Numbered from the stretch's first letter, positions 19,223-28,041 are shown. The stretch: 64,000 nt of DNA from Bacteroidaceae bacterium (GCA_017962495.1 JAGCVH010000030.1:1-64000), one strand, 5' to 3'. Program-made: numbers and translations. The notes: a model not told the origin generated them from the sequence alone.

Positions 19223-20158
19223 TTACCAAAGCGAGAGCACGAGGTTTGCTTCAACCTTCTTCTCTATTTCATCGGGTAGGTTGCAGAAAAAGTCGATACC
19301 CGTTAGGTCTTCCAGTCGGTCAATGGTGACAGCATAGTTTTTATATTGTGTATCGGTATTTCCTTTATGTGCCATCCAAAAACCGATAGCGGCATAGCCT
19401 CCCTGGGAAGAGTCCTTGCTTGACTTACGTAAAACTGCCATGTAGAAATAATTGGGGCAAACTAATTTCTGACCTCGTCCTTTAACCCAAGTGTAGTTAG
19501 CACGATCTATAGTTCCTCCCTTTACCACATACAAAGTATCACAAAAGTAATTACTTTTTTTAATGTCAAATTTGCAGTACTTGTCACGTAGCACTTTGTT
19601 TTCGATTTGCCACCAAACTCCCTGTGTATTGAATTCATATAATTGGGGGTGCATGTTGCTATAATAGAAAGTTTGTTGGTTGGCAGCAGTGGAGTTGACG
19701 CGATCTTCGCTCGCAATGATGTGTCCACGGGTGTAACCATTACCAGTGTGATCAATCTCGTATGTTTGATATGATTGAGGTATTAGTGGGTCTGCTGACC
19801 AAGCATCGGTGCGATAAACTTTTTTGAAGGAGTTACTTGCATCCCAGCGGAATGCCGACCATCGCTGAGCCTTCAAGTCACAGTCATACTCCATGCAATA
19901 GTTGATGCCGAAGTCCGTTGTCGTATGCACAATAAAGAGATTATTCTCACCAGCTTTGTTCAGTTGGGGGATCTCCAGTCGGCATGCGGCCTTGTGCACA
20001 TCGGTGACGTTAGGCCTTTCGGTAACACTGGCAAAGATGCGTGTTGCATTGCTGTTGGTGTTATCACCTTGATAGGAAGGTCCTGCCTCGGGATTGTCGT
20101 CGTTACAAGCCGAAAAACCGATGGCGAGTAATAGTGCGAAGATGTGGTAACGTTTCAT
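19223..20158 (-). CDS. DNA/RNA non-specific endonuclease lipoprotein
   Basis: Predicted surface or periplasm-facing nuclease of the beta-beta-alpha-metal NUC family. The 311-residue precursor has a lipoprotein signal with lipobox Cys18 (IGFSAC). The active-site motif is TRGHIIASEDR (R144-G145-H146), equivalent to the DRGH motif of Serratia-type nucleases. The metal-ligand Asn region follows in 'TFYSNMHPQLYEFN'. It breaks DNA and RNA to short products in characterised relatives. The gene lies between the bidirectional terminator and L31, facing the same way as the OB-module / DUF5689 / receptor genes further upstream. Confidence 0.9.
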   Translation of the reverse strand: MKRYHIFALLLAIGFSACNDDNPEAGPSYQGDNTNSNATRIFASVTERPNVTDVHKAACRLEIPQLNKAGENNLFIVHTTTDFGINYCMEYDCDLKAQRWSAFRWDASNSFKKVYRTDAWSADPLIPQSYQTYEIDHTGNGYTRGHIIASEDRVNSTAANQQTFYYSNMHPQLYEFNTQGVWWQIENKVLRDKYCKFDIKKSNYFCDTLYVVKGGTIDRANYTWVKGRGQKLVCPNYFYMAVLRKSSKDSSQGGYAAIGFWMAHKGNTDTQYKNYAVTIDRLEDLTGIDFFCNLPDEIEKKVEANLVLSLW

Positions 20159-20182
20159 AGTTGTATTAAGGTAAAAACAAAA

Positions 20183-20216
20183 GAGACGTAGACTTTTTGT
20201 GCTTTGTCTACGTCTC
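20183..20216 (-). terminator. Terminator after rpmE2
   Basis: An 11-bp perfect stem (20183-20193 with 20206-20216) has a 12-nt loop. On the - strand it is followed by a TTTTGTTTTT stretch. Confidence 0.85.
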
Positions 20217-20255
20217 CCTTTAAATGTTTCTTTTAGTTAGTGCGAAGGCGCGCAA

Positions 20256-20507
20256 TTACTTGCGGCTCTTTGCATAGCGGCTCATGAACTTATCAACGCG
20301 ACCAGCAGTGTCAACGAGCTTAGACTTACCAGTGTAGAAGGGGTGAGAGGTGTTGGAGATTTCCAACTTAACGAGGGGATAGGTCTCACCTTCGAACTCG
20401 ATGGTCTCGCTAGTCTTGCAGGTAGAGCGGCTGAGAAACATATCGCCGTTACTCATGTCCTTGAACACTACAGGGCGATAGTTTGCGGGATGAAGATCCT
20501 TTTTCAT
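20256..20507 (-). CDS. rpmE2: Large-subunit ribosomal protein L31, type B
   Basis: An 83-residue ribosomal protein of the 50S subunit. Diagnostic phrases are [17 protein letters not shown] and [20 protein letters not shown]. The zinc-binding cysteine cluster of type A L31 is absent, so it is the zinc-independent type B form. It has its own promoter, a long leader and a terminator, so it is probably a single-gene unit. Confidence 0.97.
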   Translation of the reverse strand: MKKDLHPANYRPVVFKDMSNGDMFLSRSTCKTSETIEFEGETYPLVKLEISNTSHPFYTGKSKLVDTAGRVDKFMSRYAKSRK

Positions 20508-20622
20508 TTCTTTTATTCGTTTTTATTTGTTTCTTTTCAGTTCAATGTCAGAATAGAGTTGGTAACACAGCCACTCGTGGGCTCACTATTCTTGTATGGC
20601 AAGCGGTATATACCGATTACGG
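20508..20622 (-). promoter_or_regulatory. Structured 5' leader of rpmE2 (possible L31 autoregulatory leader)
   Basis: The predicted transcript has about 115 nt before the start codon, long for this genome. It contains the perfect palindrome CGGTATATACCG (20604-20615) and a hairpin AGCCAC/GTGGGCT (20569-20583). Leader RNAs bound by L31 are known in several bacterial groups including Bacteroidia; membership here is an inference from position and structure only. The rest of the 334-bp gap up to 20841 holds only the rpmE2 promoter and the terminator of the next operon. Confidence 0.4.
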
Positions 20623-20626
20623 ACTG

Positions 20627-20634
20627 CAAAGGTA
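20627..20634 (-). promoter_or_regulatory. -7 box of the rpmE2 promoter
   Basis: On the - strand the sequence reads TACCTTTG, matching TAnnTTTG, followed by GCAGTCC at the expected start-site distance. Confidence 0.65.
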
Positions 20635-20773
20635 CGAATAAGCGAACAAAATACCAAATATATTTGAATATTTTTGAGCGGAAGTACCTAAGAACGTAGT
20701 TCAGAGATACAAAATAATTCATAATCCGCAATCCATAATGCATATTTTTTTTCATCTTATGCCCTAAAATCGC

Positions 20774-20810
20774 ATAAAAAGCCCTACAATACGGGATGCA
20801 TTGCAGGGCT
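20774..20810 (-). terminator. Terminator of the OB-module / DUF5689 / receptor operon
   Basis: The 11-bp stem (20780-20790 with 20800-20810) contains one G-U pair. On the - strand it is followed by TTTTTATGC. It lies 32 bp after the stop of the OB-module gene. Confidence 0.85.
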
Positions 20811-20841
20811 CTAATGTTATTATTGAAAGACTCCTATCGTG

Positions 20842-22779
20842 TTATTCGGCAAAGGAGATGGAGATTGACTCAATACGAATCTGAGATGCAGCACCTGTGG
20901 AACCGTCGTTGTTCGAAATCTTCACTGTCTTCGAGTTGATGCCACTAATGGTAATAGTGGGATCAGAAACACTTACACTTCCGGGTTCTGCGCCAACGTT
21001 GCCGTTAGCTACACTACCAGAGGTGCAGGTGAGAACGATAGATGCAATGTTCTTGCCAGCGCTGATGGTCAGCGAGTTCTTCGGGTACATACGCAGGTTA
21101 CTACCATTGTCGAAGTACTTGGGTGTGTTCTGATTGCCACCACCGTCTGCAGTAAAGGTAACGCCATTGACTGTGACTGTTGTCCAAGACGTGTTGTTGG
21201 TCAGACCCATGCCAGAAGCTGCAATGGTTACATCACCTTCAGGTGTGTCGCCACCACCTCCGCTACCACCATCATCGCTGCCACCTTCGAGGATTTCGAC
21301 GGTAGCATTCTTGATTTCGGGTGTTACCTGACCACTGGAACTTACATACTTCAAGAGGTTCCCCGTAATCTTAACCTTCATGCCAACCGTAAATGCGCTA
21401 ACGCCTTCGGGCAGGTCTGCATAATAGGCTTCGAATACTCTGCCACCATCCTTTGTGTCGGCCATCCAGAAGGTTTGCTGGTTGCGACTAACGCTACCTA
21501 CAACTTCTGTGATGTAACCCGTAACGGTGTAAACCTCTGTGGATGTAGCACCATCTGACAAAGCATTGGTCAGCTCAACAGCCTGAGCGCAGGTGATGTC
21601 TGTACCTGTTGGGGTAGGAGTATCGCCACCACCATCCTCAAGTATTTCAACGGTAGCATTCTTGATTTCGGGAGTTACCTGACCACTGGAACTTACATAC
21701 TTCAAGAGGTTACCTGTAATCTTAACCTTCATGCCAGCCTTGAATGCGGTAACGCCTTCGGGCAGGTCGGCATAGTAAGCTTCGAATACTCTGCCACCAT
21801 CCTTCGTGTCTGCCATCCAGAAAGTCTGCTGGTTGCGACTAACGTTACCTACAACTTCTGTGATGTAACCCGTAACGGTGTAAACCTCTGTGGATGTAGC
21901 GCCATCAGACAAAGCATTGGTCAGCTCAACAGCCTGAGCGCATGTAACTTCGGTGCCTGTTGGGGTGGGAGTGTCGCCGCCACCGTCCTCAAGAATCTCA
22001 ACAGTAGGATTCTTGATTTCAGCAGTAACTTTACCATCCTTGACATACTTCGTCAAGTTACCCGTAATCTTTACTTTAGAGCCAGCCTTGAACTCGCTAA
22101 CGCCTTCGGGCAGGTTGGCATAATAGGCCTCGAATACCCTGCCGCCATCCTTCGTATCTGCCATCCAGAAAGTCTGCTGATTGCGGCTAACAGCGCCTAC
22201 AACTTCCGTGATATAACCTGTAACAGTGTATACCTCAGTAGAATTGCCGTTGTCTTCCAACGCGTTGGTCAGTTGGACTGCCTCGGCACAAGTAACTTCG
22301 ATGCCAGCAGGAGTCTCTCCTCCATCCTCAAGGATTTCCACAGTAGGATTCTTCATTTCTGCAGTAACCCTACCGGTATTGGGATTAACATATTTCGTAA
22401 GATTACCTGTAACCTTAACTTTTGAACCAGCCTTGAATGCGGCAACGCCTTCGGGCAGATTTGCCCAGTATGCTTCAAATATTCTGCCACCATTTTGGGT
22501 GTCAGCCATCCAGAAGGTTTGTTGGTTTCTGCTAACCTCGCCAACGACTTCTGTAATGTAACCAACAACGCTGTAAAGCTCTGTGGATGTGTCATCATCA
22601 CCGAGTGCATTGGTCAGCTCAACTGCCTCTGCACAGGTGACTTCAACAGCCTCGATTGGCTCGACAGGAGTAGTTCCACCGCCACCTGGGATGTCGTAGG
22701 GTGCAGGTACGTCCTCGCAGCTCGACAAAGCAAATGCGCCAACAGCTGCGAACATTAGGGTTTTCCAAAACTTTTTCAT
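20842..22779 (-). CDS. Surface lipoprotein with four near-identical OB-like modules
   Basis: A 645-residue lipoprotein (start at ATG 22779, lipobox Cys21 in FALSSC). The in-frame ATG at 22812 would place extra residues before the signal peptide. Residues about 45-500 are four tandem modules of roughly 105-115 residues. Each starts (V/I)TCA(E/Q)AVELTNAL, continues with a VTGYITEVVG strand and the phrase NQQTFWMADT, and ends KVKITGNL-KYV. The beta-strand pattern resembles the OB-fold modules seen in extracellular nucleases, but I cannot name the family. Modules 3 and 4 are almost identical, also in DNA. A C-terminal beta domain (about 520-645) follows after a Gly/Asp-rich linker. Last gene of a three-gene operon with the DUF5689 and receptor genes. 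Confidence 0.85.
   Translation of the reverse strand: MKKFWKTLMFAAVGAFALSSCEDVPAPYDIPGGGGTTPVEPIEAVEVTCAEAVELTNALGDDDTSTELYSVVGYITEVVGEVSRNQQTFWMADTQNGGRIFEAYWANLPEGVAAFKAGSKVKVTGNLTKYVNPNTGRVTAEMKNPTVEILEDGGETPAGIEVTCAEAVQLTNALEDNGNSTEVYTVTGYITEVVGAVSRNQQTFWMADTKDGGRVFEAYYANLPEGVSEFKAGSKVKITGNLTKYVKDGKVTAEIKNPTVEILEDGGGDTPTPTGTEVTCAQAVELTNALSDGATSTEVYTVTGYITEVVGNVSRNQQTFWMADTKDGGRVFEAYYADLPEGVTAFKAGMKVKITGNLLKYVSSSGQVTPEIKNATVEILEDGGGDTPTPTGTDITCAQAVELTNALSDGATSTEVYTVTGYITEVVGSVSRNQQTFWMADTKDGGRVFEAYYADLPEGVSAFTVGMKVKITGNLLKYVSSSGQVTPEIKNATVEILEGGSDDGGSGGGGDTPEGDVTIAASGMGLTNNTSWTTVTVNGVTFTADGGGNQNTPKYFDNGSNLRMYPKNSLTISAGKNIASIVLTCTSGSVANGNVGAEPGSVSVSDPTITISGINSKTVKISNNDGSTGAASQIRIESISISFAE
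21280..22650 (-). repeat. Four tandem ~350-bp in-gene repeats
   Basis: Module-coding units lie at roughly 22330-22650, 21985-22311, 21631-21958 and 21280-21600. The last two share long stretches of identical nucleotides, for example around the codons for TEVYTVTGYITEVVG and GGRVFEAYY. Such identity suggests recent duplication or ongoing recombination and could cause copy-number change. Confidence 0.85.
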
Positions 22780-22818
22780 AGTCGTATAATTTTTATCTTT
22801 AACTTTTATCATTTATCT

Positions 22819-23679
22819 CTACTGCAGGACTTCGATATCGTTGAAATCACGAATGATAAGTTCCCACGAGTTGTTGTAACGCTTCCAGATTCCAGTAAGA
22901 TTCATCTTACCCGTAGGAATGGGAGTGTTGGCGAAGTCGCTGTAAGTGCTGGTGTAAACCATGTATTTCGACGTACTGCTGTACGGGCTTTCGTTGAAGT
23001 ACTTGCTTACGCTGTTGCTCCTAACGGTGGGATCGTTCTTCGAAGCCCATGTAACTACGCCGTCGGCGCCCTTGATACTAACATTCTTAATAGTCATCAG
23101 CTTGCCACAGTCTGCAGCAAGGTCGCGACTACTATTAAACTCTATGGGAACTACCAATTCAGGCTTGGCGGTGCCTATGAGTTTGAAATGGTTCTGCCAG
23201 AGATTGTTGGGCATACGACTGACGTAAGTCGAGCCAGAGGCATTGGTATAGGGAGTGCCCAACTGAGGTTGTGCACCATAACCGCCGATGTAAAGACCTT
23301 TGAGGTCGATGAGTATTTCCTGACCTACAGGCAGGTAGGCATAGAGATCATTACCGCCGATGGCGATAATCAAGGCATCGCCAGAGGCATCTTCCTGTAC
23401 GGAGATGGAGTTGTAGAGGTTGCCCTGAACGTCGTTACCTGTAACGCGTACACGCAATTTAGCATCAGTAGTAATTTCCGTCGTGCTGTAGTTTTCAGCA
23501 TACTTGGGATATGCGGCCTTGAGCTGTGCGATAGTGATGACGTTCTCCTCAGTCAGTTGGTTGTTGCCGTAAGGGGCACCATCCGAGAAGTCGGGAGCAT
23601 CCCAGTCGCCATCCTGACAAGAAACACAGAGTGCGCAGAGCAGGCAGAGGCCACAGAGATATTTTATGTACTTTTCCAT
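22819..23679 (-). CDS. DUF5689-type surface lipoprotein
   Basis: A 286-residue lipoprotein from ATG 23679, with lipobox Cys21 (ALCVSC). The in-frame ATG at 23697 would add six residues before the signal. The body fits DUF5689 as I know it: an N-terminal TIAQLKAAYP segment followed by an OB-like beta region (about 50-125) with 'LRVRVTGNDVQGN', and a C-terminal region ending ELIIRDFNDIEVL. DUF5689 proteins are commonly found beside TonB-dependent receptors in Bacteroidetes, where they may bind substrate at the surface. It lies between the receptor gene and the OB-module gene with short gaps. Confidence 0.82.
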   Translation of the reverse strand: MEKYIKYLCGLCLLCALCVSCQDGDWDAPDFSDGAPYGNNQLTEENVITIAQLKAAYPKYAENYSTTEITTDAKLRVRVTGNDVQGNLYNSISVQEDASGDALIIAIGGNDLYAYLPVGQEILIDLKGLYIGGYGAQPQLGTPYTNASGSTYVSRMPNNLWQNHFKLIGTAKPELVVPIEFNSSRDLAADCGKLMTIKNVSIKGADGVVTWASKNDPTVRSNSVSKYFNESPYSSTSKYMVYTSTYSDFANTPIPTGKMNLTGIWKRYNNSWELIIRDFNDIEVLQ

Positions 23680-23731
23680 AATATTATCAGTTTTCAATTG
23701 TCAATTAACCATTATCAATTATCCATTGTTC

Positions 23732-26296
23732 TTAGAACCGATAGTTCAGGTTAAGCATGCCATTGATGCCCTGTGCGTAGAACTTCTTGGGGTTCTTCTG
23801 GAAGTTGTAAGTACGATTGACGTCCTGTCCCTCTGTCGTGGTATAGTTGGTTGCACGGCTTTGTTCGTATCCACCTGTGCACAACTTGCGGTTGTTGGTG
23901 ATGTTGTTCACCATGAGGTTAATGCTCAGATAACGTCCTTTGTTCATGCGGAATCCCTTACCTATGCTACCGTCGAGCATGAAGCCTCCGTCGCTCTTAG
24001 CCTGCTCCATAACGGTGTACGAACCATCGGCGTTTTGCTTCATCAAGCCTCTGTAGCGCATGTTGGGGGAGTAGGAGAGGTAGATGCGGTCGTAGTAGTT
24101 ACCGTTAAGATTGAACCACCATCCCTTGATGCTGTAGCGGAAACCTAAGCTTGCAGCAGCCAAGGGAGTACCGCTTTCGCGCATGTCCTTATTGAAGCAA
24201 AGGTCGGGTTTCTCACTGCCTTCGTTCGAGAGCATGTACACAACGTTGGTGTTGGAAGCGTATTTAGCTTCAGCAATTGTTCCAATGGCAGTAATGGTGA
24301 AGTCGTTGGTAACCTTGAACTTCATACCCAGCTCTGCACCGTAGTAGTTTTTCTCCACGCCGGTAAGGCTGTTGTAGGTGAAGGAGTTCTCGTTGTCGTT
24401 GTAGAACTGTTGCCATTCTGTGCCGTCATAGGTGTGAGTGAAGTATCCAGTCAGGTTCATCTGCAACCAGCGGCCATTGAAGGCGTACCCAAGTTCGCTG
24501 GAGAATATCTTCTCATTCACCAGGTCACGTACGAAATTGTTGTTCATCTCGGGGCTGACAAATGCCACGTTGGCGTGAGGAGCGCGAGCCTCAAAGCCCA
24601 CACCCATAGTCAGGGCATGACCGCCACCCAGGTTCAGGTTAGTACCCATCTTGAAGCCTCCGTCCAGGAAGCGAGCCTTCTCGCTCTTGCCGTAACTGAG
24701 GTTGATGGCTTTGCCGCTTTCGTCGATATAGTTGGCAAAGATGCCATTGTTCATCTTGCCGTCGCGCCACATCTCGCTGGCACCAATCTTAGCGGTGATG
24801 AAGTTGTGGCTGATGCCCTTGTCGCGAGTGTAAGTAGCCCACAGCTTGGCTTTCTCAATCATCAGGTTGTAATCGTAGCGGAAACGGTCTCCCACACCTA
24901 CGAGTCCATCTTTGTTGTTCAGGTCGTAATAGATTTGTGGGGCGTTGGCGGCATACGTTCCTTCGGCATATGTGTTACGGTTATGGAAGTATTTTGAACC
25001 CAGCAGGTCGTCCATTGTCTCGTAGTGCATGCCCTTGTTCGAAGCCAGTTGCAAACCAATCTGGAACTTTGCATCCTTGTTGATGTTCCAGTCGAAGGTG
25101 CTACCGAGGTTGATGGCGAGGTGGTCGTTGTGGCGGCGCTCGATGTAGTAGATGGCATCGTGTCCCGTAGCATTCAACTGTTGGTTGGCAAAGTAGAGTT
25201 TGTCAAAGTCAATCTGGCGATTCTGTTTCGATACCCTCCAGAAATCATACGATTCCTGCCAAGCTGCTACTTCGGAGTCTGTGCCAGTTCCTGCCCATAC
25301 ATCATAGTTGTAAGAGGGGAAGTTCTTCCAGTAGTCAGGATGGGGGTTCGTGCCTGAGTAATTGAGCTTCGAGCTGCTGTACATGGCATACTTGCCAACA
25401 AGACTTGTTGTTAGCTTCATGCGATCGTTGATCTTGAAGTCCCATGTGAGCATGGCTGTGGGCTCGAAGTTGTTTACAACACGGCTGGCACGCTTCTTGC
25501 CGTCCTGGTAACCCCAGTAAGGATTATACTGGTAGTCGTTGGCCAGCCAATAGGCTTCGTCAGTAGAGGCACCCTGCTGAGCACGCTCCGTGGGGCTTCC
25601 CCATGTGGCCAGGTTCAGTGAATGGCGATCGTTGAAGATCTTTTGTGCCGTGAGGAAGTAGGAGAGGGAGTTGTAGAACGTACCCTCTACAGCCGCTGTG
25701 TTCATGTTCGACCAACGGTAGCCGACGGTGCCAAAGAAGGCCCATCCTTTCTTCGTGATACCTGTTCCAAAGGCATACATGGCACGAGCCGTGTAGTTGC
25801 GGTTGCAGGCCGAGAGCGTGATGTTGTGCCCTGGCGCATAGCTGCTGGCACGGAATTCGTAGTTCGACGAACCACCAATGTTTGCCATTGAGAAGGCATT
25901 TGTTTCGAAGGCGCCACTAGCATCGATGTGGTTGTTTGTGGCACGATTCATGCCGCCGATGGTGGAGTAGTTAAACTGTCCGTTCTCGGCATTGTTCACC
26001 TGCACGCCATTAAAGTAAATGTCGTTGTAGCTCGAGTTGTAACCGCGGAACTTGAAGCGTGCGGGACTGAAGAGGTAACCCACGTTGCTGGTGTACACAT
26101 TGTTGTTTGAGTTGACCATAATGACATTCTGTGTCACATCGTCGTCCTCGCCCAACTGCGACTCTGTGAAGACAAAGGCGGCATTGTCCTGTTTCACTGC
26201 CTCTTCGCCTTCCGAAGTCGTGTCCTTTGCATTTTGTGCAAAGCACAGTGACATAGTTCCTAAGAACATAGCCACAAGTGTTAGCTTCTTTGTCAT
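23732..26296 (-). CDS. TonB-dependent-receptor-like outer-membrane protein
   Basis: An 854-residue outer-membrane protein. The signal peptide (about 1-20, ending LCFAQ) is followed by a plug-like region (about 45-130) with FKFRGYNSSYNDIYFNGVQV. The remaining residues form a beta-barrel with alternating aromatic strands. It ends MLNLNYRF, with the terminal Phe expected by the barrel-assembly machinery. The N-terminal carboxypeptidase-like and clear TonB-box regions of SusC-type receptors are missing, so it is a short, non-SusC receptor. It is first in the operon; the two lipoproteins downstream would take the substrate-binding role played by SusD elsewhere (inference). Substrate unknown. Confidence 0.85.
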   Translation of the reverse strand: MTKKLTLVAMFLGTMSLCFAQNAKDTTSEGEEAVKQDNAAFVFTESQLGEDDDVTQNVIMVNSNNNVYTSNVGYLFSPARFKFRGYNSSYNDIYFNGVQVNNAENGQFNYSTIGGMNRATNNHIDASGAFETNAFSMANIGGSSNYEFRASSYAPGHNITLSACNRNYTARAMYAFGTGITKKGWAFFGTVGYRWSNMNTAAVEGTFYNSLSYFLTAQKIFNDRHSLNLATWGSPTERAQQGASTDEAYWLANDYQYNPYWGYQDGKKRASRVVNNFEPTAMLTWDFKINDRMKLTTSLVGKYAMYSSSKLNYSGTNPHPDYWKNFPSYNYDVWAGTGTDSEVAAWQESYDFWRVSKQNRQIDFDKLYFANQQLNATGHDAIYYIERRHNDHLAINLGSTFDWNINKDAKFQIGLQLASNKGMHYETMDDLLGSKYFHNRNTYAEGTYAANAPQIYYDLNNKDGLVGVGDRFRYDYNLMIEKAKLWATYTRDKGISHNFITAKIGASEMWRDGKMNNGIFANYIDESGKAINLSYGKSEKARFLDGGFKMGTNLNLGGGHALTMGVGFEARAPHANVAFVSPEMNNNFVRDLVNEKIFSSELGYAFNGRWLQMNLTGYFTHTYDGTEWQQFYNDNENSFTYNSLTGVEKNYYGAELGMKFKVTNDFTITAIGTIAEAKYASNTNVVYMLSNEGSEKPDLCFNKDMRESGTPLAAASLGFRYSIKGWWFNLNGNYYDRIYLSYSPNMRYRGLMKQNADGSYTVMEQAKSDGGFMLDGSIGKGFRMNKGRYLSINLMVNNITNNRKLCTGGYEQSRATNYTTTEGQDVNRTYNFQKNPKKFYAQGINGMLNLNYRF

Positions 26297-26334
26297 AAGG
26301 TTTGTATTTGTTAATAATTGTGTTCTTACGCCTA

Positions 26335-26367
26335 CAAAGATAATGAAAAATCAAATGCAACACCAAA
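26335..26367 (-). promoter_or_regulatory. Promoter of the receptor / DUF5689 / OB-module operon
   Basis: On the - strand, -33 TTTG (26364-26367) and -7 TATCTTTG (26335-26342) are separated by 21 bp. The leader to the ATG at 26296 is about 32 nt. Confidence 0.85.
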
Positions 26368-26960
26368 TAAAGAACAGAAAATTATGGCATCACAATGAGA
26401 AAATGTGTTCGTGAGTTTTTGATGTGATGGCGTAATTGAAAGCGTAATGCAGAATGTAACTACAAAACCATCTCATTTCCTGACATCTAGCCTTCGTGCG
26501 TGTGTATGTAAGTGTGCATGTAAGTAAAAGGTAAACACTGGGGAATGAAGCTGGAAACAGAGTTTTTTTGAGTGTCGATATTGCTCTTTTACAGGATTTG
26601 TCATGCGACCTTAGTCTCTCCTTCGCTTTGTCACAGAGTGTGAAAAGATTAATTTTCTTCGATGGAATGGGCGTTTTTTGTGATTTAGTTATGGAATTGG
26701 GCGGTTGAGGTAAAAGGTGATAAGGAGACAAAGGCGTCTCTGCATAGAGAAGTGTTTTGGCGTGATCAAAACCCTTCCTTTGTTCGGTGTTAAACGAATG
26801 CATGTTCGAGACGCCTCGAACAATTGTCCGAAGCTCATCGAACATATACCTTATATATGCCATATAGTTTAGCGAAATTCTTTGCTCGCTTCATATCTTT
26901 GAACTTTGTTCAATGCTCTTATTCGAAAAACTGCAAAAAAATTTGCTATTCTGTTTACTT
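26368..26960. other. Long intergenic stretch between divergent promoters
   Basis: About 590 bp lie between the divergent promoters of the receptor operon (-) and the EEP-family gene (+). It has low-complexity purine/pyrimidine tracts (GTGCGTGTGTATGTAAGTG near 26497) and a 157-codon - strand frame (26390-26863) that looks non-coding. A second -7-like TATCTTTG occurs at 26894-26901 (+). I see no RNA gene or mobile element. Confidence 0.5.
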
Positions 26961-26965
26961 ATTCG

Positions 26966-26973
26966 TATCTTTG
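26966..26973 (+). promoter_or_regulatory. -7 box of the EEP-GH84 operon promoter
   Basis: TATCTTTG at 26966-26973 lies 27 bp before the ATG at 27001. It falls inside the in-frame upstream extension beginning at 26824 and therefore argues against that longer start. Confidence 0.75.
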
Positions 26974-27000
26974 CAAATGATAATCATAACCTTTAATATT

Positions 27001-28041
27001 ATGCGTAAAAATACATTCCTGCTGTTCGTGTTGCTGATGGCGACAGTCAGTGTACAAGCTGAGAAACGTTACGGACTCTATCCTGTGGCTTTCTACAATT
27101 TGGAGAATATTTTTGATACGATTCATGATGAAGGTAAGAATGACTATGAATTCCTGCCCAACGGCTCTTACCACTGGGATGGCAATAAGTATAGAGGAAA
27201 GGTGAAGAACATGGCGCGTGTGCTGCTTGACCTCGGAACGGATAAAGTTCCCACGGGCGCAGCTGTTATCGGTGTGTCGGAAGTCGAGAACTCACGTGTG
27301 ATGGACGACCTGATAGCCCAGCCTGGCATGAAGGAACGTGGCATGAAATACATCCATATCGAAGGTCCCGACAAACGTGGCGTGGACTGTGCTCTCCTCT
27401 ACAACCCCAAGATATTCAAGCCTCATAAGTGGTTCTTGCAACCTTACATCTATGAGAATGGTGACACCACTCGTGCTACCCGTGGTTATCTGACGGTTCA
27501 GGGAACCATCGACGACGACCCGCTGACAGTTATCGTTTGTCACTGGCCCAGCCGTGGTGCGACCAGCTATTTCCGTGAGATTGCTGGCAAGCAGGTTCGC
27601 CAGCTCACCGATAGCATATCGAAGGCCGATCCCCAGCAACGCATCATCGTTATGGGTGACATGAACGACGACCCCGATAATGCCTCTATGGCTAAGATGC
27701 TGGGTGCTCGCCGTAAGATGAAGGATGTGGAGAACGGTGACTTCTATAATCCCTGGTGGGAGATGCTGCGGGATAAGGGTCAGGGTACACTGACATATCA
27801 GGGGGGATGGAACCTCTTCGACCAAATCGTTTTCTCGCGTAACTTACTCGACGTGAAGGGACACAAGGACTATCGCCACCTGACGCTTTATCAGTGGCAC
27901 ATCTTCCGTCGCGACTATCTGATACAGCAGGAAGGACGATACAAGGGTTCGCCTAAGCGTACCACCTCTAGCGGAGTATGGGTAAATGGATTTAGTGACC
28001 ACTTGCCAACGGTTTCTTATTTAATAAAGGAACTGAAATGA
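27001..28041 (+). CDS. Secreted endonuclease/exonuclease/phosphatase (EEP) family protein
   Basis: A 346-residue secreted phosphodiesterase/nuclease-like enzyme with the DNase I fold. The signal peptide is about 1-19 (ending SVQAE). EEP motifs appear in order: FYNLENIFD near 30, the metal-binding Glu94/Glu96 in GVSEVEN, KRGVDCALLYN, VCHWPSRG, the GDMND motif (Gly219-Asp223), WNLFDQIVFS and the C-terminal SDHLPTV (Asp333-His334). The substrate could be nucleic acid, nucleotides or a phosphorylated lipid or sugar; the nuclease-rich context favours nucleic acid, which is inference. The stop overlaps the GH84 start by 4 nt. Confidence 0.9.
   Translation: MRKNTFLLFVLLMATVSVQAEKRYGLYPVAFYNLENIFDTIHDEGKNDYEFLPNGSYHWDGNKYRGKVKNMARVLLDLGTDKVPTGAAVIGVSEVENSRVMDDLIAQPGMKERGMKYIHIEGPDKRGVDCALLYNPKIFKPHKWFLQPYIYENGDTTRATRGYLTVQGTIDDDPLTVIVCHWPSRGATSYFREIAGKQVRQLTDSISKADPQQRIIVMGDMNDDPDNASMAKMLGARRKMKDVENGDFYNPWWEMLRDKGQGTLTYQGGWNLFDQIVFSRNLLDVKGHKDYRHLTLYQWHIFRRDYLIQQEGRYKGSPKRTTSSGVWVNGFSDHLPTVSYLIKELK

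Noticed and set aside
26390..26863. 157-codon open frame on the - strand as a gene
   Set aside because: Composition is atypical (many Cys, Thr, Tyr and His in low-complexity order), no family resemblance or promoter, and it lies in a spacer between two divergent promoters.
26824..27000. Upstream extension of the EEP-family gene
   Set aside because: The extension contains the -7 promoter box at 26966-26973 and places 59 residues before a clear signal peptide.
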